A stretch of 64,000 nucleotides of DNA, from NCBI GenBank assembly GCA_958295665.1, contig OY282560.1, positions 89,070,311 through 89,134,310 on the forward strand. Direction: 5' to 3'. A program made the translations under genes and the position numbers. Shown piece after piece: positions 1-10,799 of the stretch; positions within the stretch are counted from its first letter, which is position 1, and every line of letters begins with the position of its first letter. This DNA is from Tipula vernalis (taxonomy: Eukaryota; Arthropoda; Insecta; Diptera; Tipulidae). Below the pieces are notes generated by a model. It had not been told where the DNA came from and ran no database searches. It saw nothing but the letters and a program-made list of their open reading frames with translations.

Positions 1-233
1 AAATTGTTCAAGAATCTGTCAAATAAAAAAAGAATTACTTCCATCTTCTCTTAATCTGGCTTTTTAATTTTTACAAAATTTGATGCAAACGGTCTCTCTA
101 AAATTGAATAGTTAACAATATTAAATATTTTTGGGTCTGGTAGTTCGGCATGCGATCGAATAAAAAATGCAATACATTTTTAACAAATGGATATTTGCAT
201 TCAAGAATGAATTAATTGTAGTATTTTTATTTT

Positions 234-411
234 ACGAGTGTACTATGGAATCCCGTTTAAAAATTAACATTTTCCTTCACCAGAATTTTAAAAAAAAAAT
301 ATATATCTTTCAAAACCAGGATTTTGAAACTGGGATTTTAAAGACCGGGATTTTGGAAATAGGGATTTTTAATTCGTGATTTGGAAAACCGGAATTTCAT
401 AGTACACCCGT
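234..411. mobile_element. small palindromic element (MITE-like) with internal 15 bp repeats
   Basis: The left end (ACGAGTGTACTATGG at 234) and right end (CATAGTACACCCGT, ending 411) are inverted repeats; the similarity extends inward to about 20-25 bp with a few mismatches. Between them, 310-395 holds five or six degenerate copies of a roughly 15 bp unit around GGGATTTTGAAA. It has no coding capacity: the open frame across it starts without an ATG and is low-complexity. A ~178 bp hairpin with terminal inverted repeats suggests a MITE or foldback element. No convincing target-site duplication was seen, so the class is unassigned. Confidence 0.45.
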
Positions 412-2625
412 ATAAATAACATGTTTTATTAAAATGTTCTGGTCATAAAACTTATGTGAATTTCTTTCTCGGACAACATAGATTTAAACTTTAATCTTAT
501 TATTACAACTCAAAACTGGCAGCACAAAAATGACAATAAACCAAAATATTTTAATTAAGTACAAATTTTAACGAGAAAATAATTTTAATTAAACACAATT
601 TTAAACGGGAAATAATTTAAACTTTAATAAGCACAACTTTATCACATTAACAATTTATCATAATAATATTAACTTAATCTAATATCACTATCGTTTAAAG
701 AAATATGGTAATAAAATATGGTAAGCGATAAATAAACCTTAAAAGGTACATACCAAATGTATTGAAAACAAATGCTGAACTCGTGCTGTTTGAAAATTGA
801 TTATCATCAGTCATTTTTCTATAAGAAGAAAGGAGATCCAAAAATGTACTTTTTACTTAATATACATACGTACAAAAACCTATATAAAAGGACTACTATT
901 TACTTTTAAATATTACTTACCTCAAACCACTTCACAAATTATTTTTATATATTCAAAATAATCTTTTTGTAATTTAACTAAACTTTTTTACAGAAATTTT
1001 CTGTGCGTAACATGCAACTCGGCAAACTAAAATGAAAATTTAACACTATATGTATACGTTTTTTTTATTAATTGTTTGTATTTATTTATCACATAAGACA
1101 CGAGTACACCACACGATTTTATAAATTAAAATAACTAAACCTTTACGGACATATAGATACATACGTCTTCACTGTTTGAAATTTCATACGACAATGATAA
1201 ATATGTAAGGGAATGATACCTCAACATTAAAATTTGTTTGAAAGAAATGTATTTCTCAAACTAAGTAATTAGCTTTCTTGTTTTCATTAACAATTTAGAT
1301 TTCAATTGTGAAATAAATTCTTCTATTAAGAATATTCTATCATTTTAAGAAAAATATTTTAAAACAAGAAAAATATTTCTTAAAACAATAAAATTACTGG
1401 CATAATAGAATAAATATTTTTCTTGCAGCCTGTTTATCGTTCCTAACAAGAGCTTGGTTAATTATCCGTTGGAAAATTCTTTCGCGCAAAAAACGCATCT
1501 AATCGCCAATAATTAATTATGTATTCATTTAGTATTCTAGATCGCGCAATGCACCTTTCCGATATGTAGTTTGATTTTTACTCGAATTTATCAGGTTTAT
1601 AAGATTATATGTGTTCAATTTCGAATCATCGAAACCAATTAAATATATATGTTGAATAATTTGATTGGGTGGACAATGATGGCCCAATTTAATTTAAAAG
1701 ATTTATCCTACTAGATGGGGGTTAATGAGTTTTTTGTGAAAATCATAATTAGTTTTGCAAGTAAATTTTGCACATAAGTACCTGCAAGACTTCAATGTTC
1801 AAGTGACGTTATATGCAGATCGCGGTTTTCTTTTATGAATTAAATTGTAAAAGCTTTTAATCAAACGAGATATGCTGAACGTAATCTATTTTTGTCCTTT
1901 TTAACGCACACGAGAAATTATACATAAGCATTTAGGCATTGGGGCATCAAGTAAAATTATATTCTTTTCCGGCCAGAAGAGTTAGTAAGTTATATATCGA
2001 TATAATTTAATTTAAATCAAAACCGATTAATGCATATGTAGTTGTAGCATTCATTTCAGTATAAATACATTAATCTAAATTGATGCTTGATTAAAGAAAT
2101 AGTTTGAATTGTTTCTATCAAATGTTTTCTTAAATCAAGATAATATTGTTTGGCCACAGATTTGACAAGATTCTAGGATAGAGAAATTAATTTTTTATTA
2201 ATTAAGAAATGTTTTGTTGTGATCATTCAAGAAAATGTATGAATAAGTTTGAGAAAGGGTTACATTTCTTGATTTAATCTGTTTTTGTTTTATTAACATC
2301 TTTTTTTTATTCAATCAAACTTTTGTGTGGTATAGGTAAGAAATTATTGCAAAGATTAAAGTAAGAAATTATTTTATATTATTTAAACTTTATATAGTTT
2401 TTTGGATTAAGAAACATTTCTCGTTGTAAGAAACAATGTTTATAAGCTAGAAAAATAAGTGTGAAGTAAGAAATTAGGCTTTTAAAAAAAGAAAACTTTT
2501 TCTTTGTGATAACAAGCTTATTTTTTTCCGTGTAATAAGTTTATAATTTTTACATAAATTTTTGTATATTTTATGTAAATTTTATGTATTACAATAAATT
2601 ATATTTTGCATATGGTTTTCCATTC
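412..2625. other. AT-rich non-coding DNA
   Basis: No open frame with protein-like composition and no recognisable RNA gene. The sequence is rich in A/T runs, and AAGAAA/TTTCTT-type words recur between about 1240 and 2520. It could be intergenic or part of a large intron; the sequence does not decide. Confidence 0.6.
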
Positions 2626-2910
2626 TTAGTTTTCCTCAATTTTTAACGATGGCGAACTTAATCTGTGTAGTTCCTCTCGTTTTCCCACAAATGTTGACTG
2701 CCACTTCAACTCGACGGCTTCCCATGGTTCGTGAAAGCAACTTAGCCACTTCTTGTTCGCTAAATGCGTTTCGTTTACCTTAACTTCACTTGTAAATTTT
2801 GATGACTCGTCTGCCAAATAAATTCATTTTAATTAATTTTCATAAATTTTAAAATTTTTTAATTAGGTATTCAATATTCACCTGATGATTTAGAACTTCG
2901 GCGTTTACGG
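2626..2910 (-). CDS. possible C-terminal exons of an unknown gene
   Basis: On the minus strand an open stretch at 2810-2626 ends in TAA and encodes about 61 charged, non-repetitive residues, including NKKWLSCFHEPWEAVELKW. It is preceded by a canonical 71 bp GT...AG intron (2881-2811, GTGAAT...TTTGGCAG). The frame continues exactly across that intron into 2882-2910, encoding RKRRSSKSS, which itself follows a TTTACCAG acceptor. Short introns of this size are common in insects. I do not recognise the family; the basic, serine-rich junction followed by a Trp/Glu-rich tail would fit a nuclear protein, but that is a guess. No upstream exons were traced, so it may be the last exons of a host gene or a decayed copy. 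Confidence 0.28.
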
Positions 2911-2926
2911 CTGGTAAATATACCTC

Positions 2927-3868
2927 ACTTTAGATAGTTTTGAGGTTAGAATATTTTTTCTTTTCTAAACCCCTAACGATATCAAAAACTAGACTTCTTG
3001 ACGAATGTTTTCGTGTGCTCAAAAAATGTTTTTCCCCAAAATTGAAATGGGCAGAGGGGGGCCGATTTGAAAAAGAATTCCCCATATATAAAAATAAAAT
3101 ATTTTTTAACACAAGTCTTCACTGATTGAATTCTTCAAACAAACTGAATGAAAACAAGAGATAAATGTAATTGATACGTTGTTCCAACGAGTATGAATAG
3201 TATTCTCAAAAACATAAGATAATCAAGTTTCAAATTATTGATGTTATTCTCAATTTAAGGATAAGGCAAGAAAAACCTGCATGAATGTACGTATTTAGGT
3301 TCATATTGATATTAGTATACATCACTGGAGTACATATTGTATTTATATATTTCATTTCATTGGATATGTATCATCTTAAATTGAGACTACTACAGTCAAA
3401 TTTAGTAGTTGTAAACTGTTGATTAAATTAAAATTATGAATAATGCTAAGAAATGAAGAATTAAATACTTGATGTGATTCTAGTTATGCATACCTATATG
3501 AACACGTTTCTTTATACAGATTGAGCAATGCTGAATAACAACTATGAAACCATCTGTACTTGTTTATAATTTAATGATTAATTGGCGCATATGTAAATAT
3601 ATGGAATATGTTGTTCCTAAATCACTATGCATATTATAATTTTAATCCGTTTATGTGTTTTTTACCATTATCTATTTCACTACAAACGATATAAGTGCAG
3701 TTTCAAATAAAACATTTCAATGGCTTCCATTGCCGTTCTGCGGATTTCGATATTGAAACCATTAATGGAAATTGGCCAGTTGTAATGAATCACATCAGTT
3801 TCAATAGGTGGTGAATCTCAATGTGACAATTATAGTATCTAAACATACATTCCATTTATACCAGGACA
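2927..3868. other. AT-rich non-coding DNA
   Basis: No supported gene. A GC-richer patch at 3035-3065 with a G run is open on both strands over 2930-3125. The two overlapping translations show no family resemblance and are treated as chance. Confidence 0.5.
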
Positions 3869-4006
3869 TTTTTTCCGATATTCGACAAAAATCAATTTTT
3901 TCAACTTTACTTGTGAATTAGCTTATACAAAATGTATACATACTAGCCCGGAAATATACGTAAATATAGTTGAGCATTCAATAATTGGTCGAATATCGAA
4001 AAAAAA
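3869..4006. repeat. inverted-repeat hairpin, ~138 bp
   Basis: TTTTTTCCGATATTCGAC at 3869-3886 is matched in inverted orientation by GTCGAATATCGAAAAAAAA at 3988-4006 with one mismatch. The loop is about 100 bp and non-coding. This may be a short MITE or the paired ends of a decayed DNA transposon. No flanking duplication was recognised. Confidence 0.4.
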
Positions 4007-5041
4007 GTGATGTTACAAAATCCTAACGCTCAATTGCTCCTAAAACCTTCAATTCATTTCAGTAACCATACATCATACTACTTTTCAAATCAATCTGACA
4101 GTGGTTAATAAAGAGTAAATGCATATACGGTGCTGCAGTATGAGGTATATACGCTATTTGGAACTTTATAATTTATTAAGAAGGAAAATATTGTTACTGC
4201 GTGGTATTTAATTAACAAAAATTCTAAATGAACCCTTATACACTATACAGTATCAACAAAAAACCCGTGATTATAGACTCAAATTTCTGGTCATTGTTTT
4301 GTTGAAGTAATAAATTGTCAAAGCGTATACTGAGAAACTTATGATTATTAAGGAAAACTAAATAATTTAGGCCAGAAATGCCATATTATCCATTTGTTGC
4401 TAAACTGATGATGATTTAATCATAAAATAGAAATACGTTTTTAGGAAAACGTTCACAGTTGTGCTATGTAGCAATGCTGTAAACATGATTCGCCAAATAT
4501 TGAAAGACATTAGTTTTCTTAACTTGATTCTAACAGTTTAGCAAAAACAAGAATAATGTTGCATAATTTCTAAAATTCGTGACGTTTTTTTAAATTGTTA
4601 ATTGTCAATGGAATTTATTTGAGAATAAATGATTCAAACCAAAACTATATTAAAATGGCCAATCAAGAAAACCAATTTTCTCAATTTAATTTCAAATTTT
4701 TTACTTCAATCGTGACTACATGCTGCATAATTTTAGAAAATTGATAAAATTATCATTTGAAGCATACAAGTCTCCAATTCAAATTGATAATACTCTACTA
4801 CGGCGTACTACTTAATCTTCAATTATGTATTTTTGCATCCTGTCAAATGGAGAATATAATAATCAATTTGTAAAATCACGACTGTGCAGAAAAATTGGCA
4901 TTTTGTCTTCATTTGTGCTTACAGATCTTGATATGATGCATTTTAGACTTGAAAATTGTTAAATTTTTATTTTGTGCATTTGAGTATTAGATATTCTTAA
5001 TAATAGAATACGATTTCTCTCAGTGTTGTTTTTTTTTCTTA
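4007..5041. other. AT-rich non-coding DNA
   Basis: No protein-like open frame or RNA gene was recognised. A T run at 5029-5037 precedes the Tc1 remnant and may mark the truncation junction. Confidence 0.55.
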
Positions 5042-5320
5042 TCTCTTCATTTAAAGGTAAAAAAGTACTTCGAAGAAAAAAGTATCGATGTGTTGAGCTG
5101 GCCCCCGTATAGTCCAGACTTAAATCCAATTGAAAATATTTGGTCTATAATGAAGCTAGAAGTAGCAAGGAAGCGCCCAGAATCGATTGAAGCTTTAAAA
5201 AGTTTGTTGATGATGATTTGGGAATCCATATATCCTGCGACTTTGAAAAACTTATCAAATTCAATGAATCGGAGGTGTATCGCTGTAATAAAAGCAAAAG
5301 GCGGTCCAACAAAATATTAA
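5042..5320 (+). pseudogene. Tc1/mariner-family transposase, C-terminal fragment
   Basis: The frame is open from about 5042 to the TAA at 5318 and carries the Tc1 signature WPPYSPDLNPIENIW, whose Glu is the third residue of the DDE/D triad in cut-and-paste transposases. The fragment ends in KGGPTKY, a usual Tc1-type C-terminus. Full-length Tc1 transposases are about 340 aa; only about 90 remain, so the DNA-binding helix-turn-helix domains and both catalytic Asp are missing. It lies just upstream of a Tc1-like terminal repeat in the expected orientation. Family is confident; the fragment cannot be active. Confidence 0.85.
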
Positions 5321-5611
5321 CATTAAAGATTGAACTTCTATAAATCAATAAAAAATAAAAAAAAAATAAAAAATAAGTGTTTAATTTATTACATTACTTT
5401 AACTCCAATCAAACGTATTTTGAATATTTTGGCATTTTTCGGTGTTTTGCCCCTAAATTGCAGGTCAACTTTTTTTTTTCCACAAATTACGTCATACATG
5501 TATTTAAAATGAAACAATAAACCAATTGCTTTCAAAAGTTTTGTAATTTTAGCAAAAAAAGACTCCAATTTGCAATAAATTTGTTTGCCCAATTTTTTTT
5601 TACCAGCACTG
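5321..5611 (+). mobile_element. 3' end and terminal inverted repeat of the Tc1-like element
   Basis: Downstream of the transposase stop the sequence runs into ...TTTTTTTTACCAGCACTG, ending near 5611. Read on the minus strand the element begins CAGTGCTGGTAAAAAAAA, matching the CAGTGCTGG start typical of Tc1-family terminal repeats. The expected flanking TA is AA here, so the target duplication has decayed. The open frame on the minus strand across this region (5389-5706) is an artefact of the terminal repeat and adjacent AT-rich DNA. Confidence 0.65.
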
Positions 5612-6109
5612 TTTAATTGCATATAATAGTTACCACACATAATTAATTGAATCAAACTTGAATTAATGTTACTGAAATAAAGGTTTTTGTTCTTCTCGAC
5701 TTTCATGAGTTTTGATTTGTTTGAAATAATTCATTATATCCCCACGTAGGTGTTTAGAAGACATCTGTCGACAAAGAGAGAAATAATTCGCAAATTAGCA
5801 ACCTTTTGACCTGTACTTTTCTGCATTCTCTTCCTGAGACTTTCCTCTTTCGATCTTTGTGTGCTGGAATCCTCCGGGCATACAGAATAAGATATTTCAT
5901 TTTTCAGACCAAGAAACCGTTTTTTTAGGTTCCAATTTTCGAATTTTGGCGCGAAAATGTAAACTGGTCGGTGGATGATTTAAAAAAAAACTTTTATCTT
6001 ATTTGTTAGACCTTAGGGAGATGCCATAAAAAAAACAGAAGTTCAAGCACTTTTGGGTTGAGCCGCGTTCAGACGAGCCGTGGGTTCTGAAATGGTTTTT
6101 AGATAATAT
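5612..6109. other. non-coding DNA
   Basis: No gene recognised. T-rich and A-rich runs alternate with short mixed sequence. Confidence 0.5.
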
Positions 6110-6590
6110 TCTAAAATATGGTCAATTAGGATGGAACTTGGCTATTTCTTAACCGATTATGCTGAAACCCATTCGCTTAATAGAATTTTTCTTCACTTGA
6201 GGGATTTTCCTTTAAACCATCACCTAACAGAATTTTCCTCCAGTCCTTTATTTATTTAAATTTTCCTTCACCTATTGGAATTTTTATTCAGTTATCCGAA
6301 TTGTCTTTCGCTTAACAGAATTTCCATTCACCTAATGTTGTAATGAATTAATTAGACAAATATAAATGAAAATTGTCGGAAGTCTTATCAATTTATAAAA
6401 AAAACGAAGTTTGTTTGAACTTGCTAAAGTAAACTTAAAAAAATAATAGAATTTCATTTTAATCGGTTAAGAAATGGCCAATTTTAAAATATGTTGTTTT
6501 GAAATATGCCATAGTATACCATATGCCGTTTTGAAATATGCCGTTTTATAATTTTCCGTAATGACATGTGCCATATCGACCGGGACCCCT
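6110..6590. repeat. repeat island: inverted module plus degenerate minisatellite
   Basis: The module at 6113-6175 (AATATGGTCAATTAGGA... then CTTAACCGATTATGCTGAAA) reappears inverted at about 6442-6500 (TTTAATCGGTTAAGAAATGG). Between them lie four or more degenerate copies of a ~22-25 bp unit around CACCTAACAGAATTTTCC (6165-6340). At 6495-6560 TTTTGAAATATGCC recurs. A related copy of the AATATGG-CAATTAGGA module sits at 26142, just outside the satellite array, so this is a dispersed repeat. No coding capacity was seen; a non-autonomous element is the likeliest explanation. Confidence 0.45.
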
Positions 6591-8670
6591 TTCAACCATA
6601 TGTTATATCATCAAGCAAGATCGAATCGTCTAAAAGAATTGGGTTAGTATAGCATCAATATTTGCCTGTAAGGCTTTTCTAATAGAACATTGATTTCCCT
6701 GTAATTGCGTTCAATTCCCGCAACACATCAGCACAGCTTTAATCAGCGTCTGCTCATGTATGATCCGAATATGACAACATTCAACAAAATACGAAATTTT
6801 GCAGGGTCAAAATTTGCTTTGCTACAGTTATTAACTCTACTTAGTATATTCGTATTCTTATTATCTAAATTGTTTATCAATCAGAACAAAAAGTCATGCG
6901 ACACTGACACCGAAATTATTTGGAGAAAAACATTAACCTTATATTAATATGTTGCATTATATCTAACATTGATAATATATAATTTCGCACTTCATTAAAA
7001 GATTACCGCGCCTGAACCTTCAACCAAATAAAAACGAAAACTCTTAATTTATTAGAAATACACACACGGGAAAATAATCTCATCATATCGATAATTTATA
7101 TAAGTAAGACACATCACCAAATCTATAAATTAATTTAATCGCAGAATCGTTAATATCTATAATTTGTATTCATAATGCCACACAACGAATGAATCATAAA
7201 GCGTAAACGTATCGTGTATTCAGCGCGCTATATTAAAATTAATCATTTTAATTATTTGATTAAATGTATAAATGGGGGGGCTACATATTACATCTGAACC
7301 AACATTTAGGCAATCACAAAAAATTAATGAAAGTGAAATTGTAAGTAAATGCTTCATTATACATTGTAACCACTGAGCTATAAACCATTAAATATCAAAG
7401 TTTGTATTGTTCTTATAGCGCAGAATGCAATAACCTTCTGGAGAGCTGCATTCTATTTTAAAATAATACCGCAACTAAAAATAAACTTCAAGTTTACCGC
7501 ACTCAATCAACAAGCGAGTATCATCATCATCATCGTCATATAATATGATCGCGAAATTAAGCGATGAAACGAAAGACTTGTTACATTTATTTGAAGAATA
7601 AGTAAGAAACCCTACTCGTTATGTGTACACAAATAGTGTTGTTGTTTTTTTTTTTTTTTTTTTTTTTGGTTGATTGAAGGTTAAATTTGGCTATTGTTCG
7701 TTTTCTTATAAAGCATAAAATCTAATAACAAATCGATTTCGTTTAAACATGAATCGAACAAGAATTCTTATGTGTTCCAAAAATTTAGCGCAAATCTAAT
7801 CTTCTGCGACCGATGTAAAGTACTTCACAGAAAGTGTATAGTTTGAAATTTTCGGGCAGTTACCTAATACAAAATTTGATAAGTTTGTTAAAGAAAAATC
7901 TACCATTTCGGAAAAATTTAGAAAAATTCTAGTGGCTGAAAATAATGCCAGTTGAGAATTATAAAGATCAAAATATTTTTTAAACCCAAACTTCTTAGCT
8001 GATACAGTTTTATTAAACGAAAAGTCGGTGGTATTCAAGAAAACTGGTATGGGAAGCGATGCACTGGGAAGCGATCTTGTCATAGGTAAGATACTGGTTT
8101 GAATCTATGCTTAACTAGTTTATGAAAATATACTATTATTTATGGATAAATTGTTTAAAAATATATTCTTGAAAGGGGGGGGGGGGGAGGGAACATATTC
8201 TGGAAACGGAGGAGAATTCTTTAGTAAATCTTTCGGAAATTGGAGAATTTATTCTTTTCTAGTTATTTAAATCTCAGCTTTATTCAAGAAAGGGCGCTTA
8301 AGTCGAGTGAGTGATGAATTGTGCATCGTCACTTGTGAGTCTCAGATTGTGGAAAATTCATTATGCATTTCTAGTGAGTAGGAAAGTGGGTGACAAATAT
8401 GTAATTGCAAAGAAAAAATTTCATTTTTTGAGTTGGGCCGATTTTCTCGAACTCCATCGAAAGTGAAATATTTGCAAAATGGAGTAAAATGAAATTAGTT
8501 CAAAACGATTTCTTCCTACTGTGTTGCAAATACCTCCGCACTATCTAATCAATTAAACCCAGATCTTTACAATGTTCAGTGAATAACCTCGTGAATCGAG
8601 ATTATGATCAAAAAATTTACTATGAATGTTTGGCTCGTTTGTAAATTTTTGTACTTCTCAAAACACGCAG
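6591..8670. other. non-coding DNA with simple repeats
   Basis: No supported gene. Simple sequence includes a TCA-type trinucleotide run at 7521-7538, a T23 tract at 7645-7667 and a G13 tract at 8175-8187. The open frame at 6705-6947 has one hydrophobic stretch but begins at TTG and resembles no family. The minus-strand frame at 7796-8083 is likewise unsupported. Confidence 0.5.
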
Positions 8671-8828
8671 TGTGTTACCCTCAATTCCAAATAAATAGCA
8701 AAATGGTTCTCGTGTCCGTGTTAATTTCCAAGTTTCAATAGATTTCGGTGGTTGGTTTAATCGTGTACAGGTATAGTATGCGTAGTAAAAATATTTGTGG
8801 AGGTATGCAGATGTCCAGGTATGCTCAG
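8671..8828 (-). repeat. 3' LTR remnant of the BEL/Pao element
   Basis: This ~158 bp stretch is repeated in the same orientation at 10640-10797, with about 13 differences over 161 aligned bases. The two copies flank BEL/Pao pol fragments, as expected for LTRs. On the minus strand it begins TGAGCATACC and ends TAACACA, giving TG...CA termini. It lies only 13 bp beyond the broken integrase, so the 3' part of pol and the usual leader have been lost. No target duplication was found, so exact ends are uncertain. Confidence 0.55.
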
Positions 8829-8841
8829 GTGGTTGTGAATT

Positions 8842-9357
8842 CTACATACTACAACATAGCATAGTTGTCATCTCTTCGAAGGTCAAGTTGATGTTTACTG
8901 TGGCTTTTATGAGATGAATTTTCACACTTTTCACTGCCGCCTCCAAAATTCCACCAAAATGGGGAGCCGATGGAGGAATGAATTGCCAGTCAATATTGTT
9001 GTGCGCAAAAAAAGTTTCAATAATTCTCTTATAGTCTTCTGAATGGGTAAGTGTTCTGACCTCATCGCCGTATAAACATGAATTGAGTTGCTTTTGATAT
9101 GATCGCAATTGCCTATGGGCACCTAAGAAATTAGTGCCATTATCGCTGAATATTGTAGTTGGTAGCCCTCTTCTTGCGCAAAATCGTTTAAACGTATTTA
9201 GAAACGCCGTTGTTGATAGTTCACTGACGACTTCGATGTGAATTGCTTTAGTCACTATAGGCAAATGAAGACTGCAATTTAGCCCTTTACAATCTGTGCA
9301 CCTCTGGTTCGTCTGGACAATAGTGACACTGGTCCAGCGTAGTCTACACCTACTCAT
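8842..9357 (-). pseudogene. BEL/Pao integrase core, broken
   Basis: The 171-residue open stretch carries the integrase catalytic core of BEL/Pao retrotransposons. ARRGLPTTIFSDNGTNFLGA holds the second catalytic Asp (residue 72), and GGILEAAVKSVKIHL holds the Glu (139). TKAIHIEVVSEL is a family hallmark. The first catalytic Asp (in GVDYAGP) is still visible on the minus strand near 9330-9345 but in another frame, so at least two frameshifts separate it from the rest. The frame stops at LTFEEM, where family members continue into the C-terminal domain. It would insert retroelement cDNA; this copy cannot. Confidence 0.85.
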
Positions 9358-9960
9358 GAAAATGGTCTGCTGGGATTCACACGCTCTTCTGGTAAATTAC
9401 CCATCATTTGTTGTAATACAGTTGGTTTCACTCTTGCACATAGAAAGCAATTCCGCACTTCCCAATAGTTTAACCGCACTAAATGAGATGTTAAAGACGG
9501 ACCGAGGTGAAAATATTTTTGTTGAATATGTTGAATTATCATTATAGTAAACAGATGACCAGCTGATAAAATGACTGGGTGTTTACTATTGTCGCTACAT
9601 GTTGCATGCTGAAGTCGTACTCAACTCGCATAACGCCCTTGCTGTCAAGAAATGGTGCTAAGGACGCCAATCTACTACCCTTGCTTACATGAGATAATTT
9701 GATAAGCTGTCTAACATCTTCAGGAAACTGCTCTTGTTGTATGGCCTTTAATAGAGTTTCAGTGTCGCCCTTTAATTCTGTATTTGTTAGGTATGGTGTG
9801 TTTGTTTCCCGAATGGTTTTTCTTAATTTGTTCGCAAATCTCAGGATGTACCCAAAAATTCTAATTAGTTTTTGGAAGGAGGATGTTTTACTTAATAGTT
9901 CTGCTACTATATCGCTACTAAGTAGTGATTGATGTACAACAATCTTTGATTTCTTTCTCT
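9354..9960 (-). pseudogene. BEL/Pao integrase N-terminal and linker region, frameshifted
   Basis: At 9354-9542 the minus strand encodes the end of the integrase zinc-binding domain and its linker: YWEVRNCFLCARVKPT then MMGNLPEERVNPSRPF, both BEL/Pao signatures. Upstream (about 9550-9960), in shifted frames, the minus strand still encodes QFPEDVRQLIK and SRLASLAPFLDSKGVMRVE, matching the stretch between RNase H and integrase. Several indels interrupt the reading. Plus-strand open frames in this area are shadows. Confidence 0.75.
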
Positions 9961-10051
9961 CTTTATTTACGTCTTCTGCAATCTGTGCGCTTGGATGTTG
10001 CTTTGGCCATTCATCTTGTACGTTTAGCCAGCTTGGATCATGCCACCATCA

Positions 10052-10621
10052 TCAGTGATCAATAAGGTAGATGGAAACAGTCTTCGTGATGCGAGATCCG
10101 CGGGGTTGCATTGAGATGGAACGTAATGCCAATATTCCAACAAACGTCTTCCACTTGGATGGGTGATCAGTGAGTATTGTTGGCTGAAGGTTTTCAAACA
10201 CCTCTGTTGATAGCATTGTCAATAGTCTCGATAGAATTTGCGCGCCACATAATTCTAGTCGCGGTATGCTGACCCTTTTGATTGGTGCGATCGTGGTTTT
10301 AGTAGTCTCTAGTTGAACAGAGTAAACCCCATTGATGTCGGTGGATCTGCAGTATACTACCGCTGCATAAGCTCGTTCGTTAGCGTCATCCCAGCTTAAG
10401 TTTTGTAGCCATATACTTTGGAACAGTGTTTTCAGCAGTATTGTTGATGGTGACAACCACCCTAATGGATCAAAGATACTGGACGATTCCGATAGTATGA
10501 TTCGTTTACTGATGATGGTTTGGTCTGAATGAAGAACAGCCTTAAATGAAAATATGTCTTCAGCGCCGTCGGGTTCAAACCTTAGGTTATCTTCATTTAA
10601 TCTTGGATGGGCAACTTAGGA
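10052..10621 (-). pseudogene. BEL/Pao reverse transcriptase C-terminus and RNase H
   Basis: The minus-strand frame is open from about 10621 and contains SKRIILSESSSIFDPLGWLS, the RT connection motif of BEL/Pao elements. The RNase H follows: DDANERAYAAVVY with the first catalytic Asp, then APIKRVSIPRLELCGAQ. Near 10135 a frameshift moves the final RNase H motif (HYVPSQCNPADLASR) into another frame. The RT palm with its YxDD motif, the protease and Gag are absent: the upstream LTR copy begins only about 20 bp before this frame, so an internal deletion removed them. No function remains. Confidence 0.85.
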
Positions 10622-10639
10622 TGCTCACCTGATTGGCGG

Positions 10640-10797
10640 TGTGTTAACCTCAATTCCAAATAAATAGCAAAATGGTTCTCGTGTCCGTGTTAATTTCTTA
10701 TTTTCAATAGATTTCGGTGGTTGGTTTAATCGTGTCCAGGTGTAGTGTGCCTAGTAAAAATATTTATAGCGGTATGCGGATGTCCAGGTATGCTGAG
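10640..10797 (-). repeat. 5' LTR remnant of the BEL/Pao element
   Basis: Direct-repeat partner of 8671-8828. The terminal TG seen in the other copy is TC here. It abuts the truncated RT region without a recognisable primer-binding site, so the deletion removed the leader as well. Roughly 8% divergence between the two copies marks an old insertion, if both were identical at integration. Confidence 0.55.
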
Positions 10798-10799
10798 GT

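Noticed and set aside
2930..3125. Overlapping open frames on both strands
   Set aside because: Neither translation resembles a protein family; mutually antisense frames over the same bases are more likely chance.
5389..5706. 105-codon minus-strand open frame
   Set aside because: Coincides with the Tc1 3' terminal repeat and flank; the Lys/Asn-rich translation is an A-run artefact.
6705..6947. Possible membrane protein with a hydrophobic stretch
   Set aside because: Starts at TTG in AT-rich DNA, where hydrophobic codons arise by composition; no other gene-like feature.
7796..8083. 95-codon minus-strand open frame
   Set aside because: No recognisable domain, non-ATG-supported context and no splice partners seen.
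9296..9932. Plus-strand open frames at 9296-9547 and 9699-9932
   Set aside because: They are antisense shadows of the BEL/Pao integrase and linker region.
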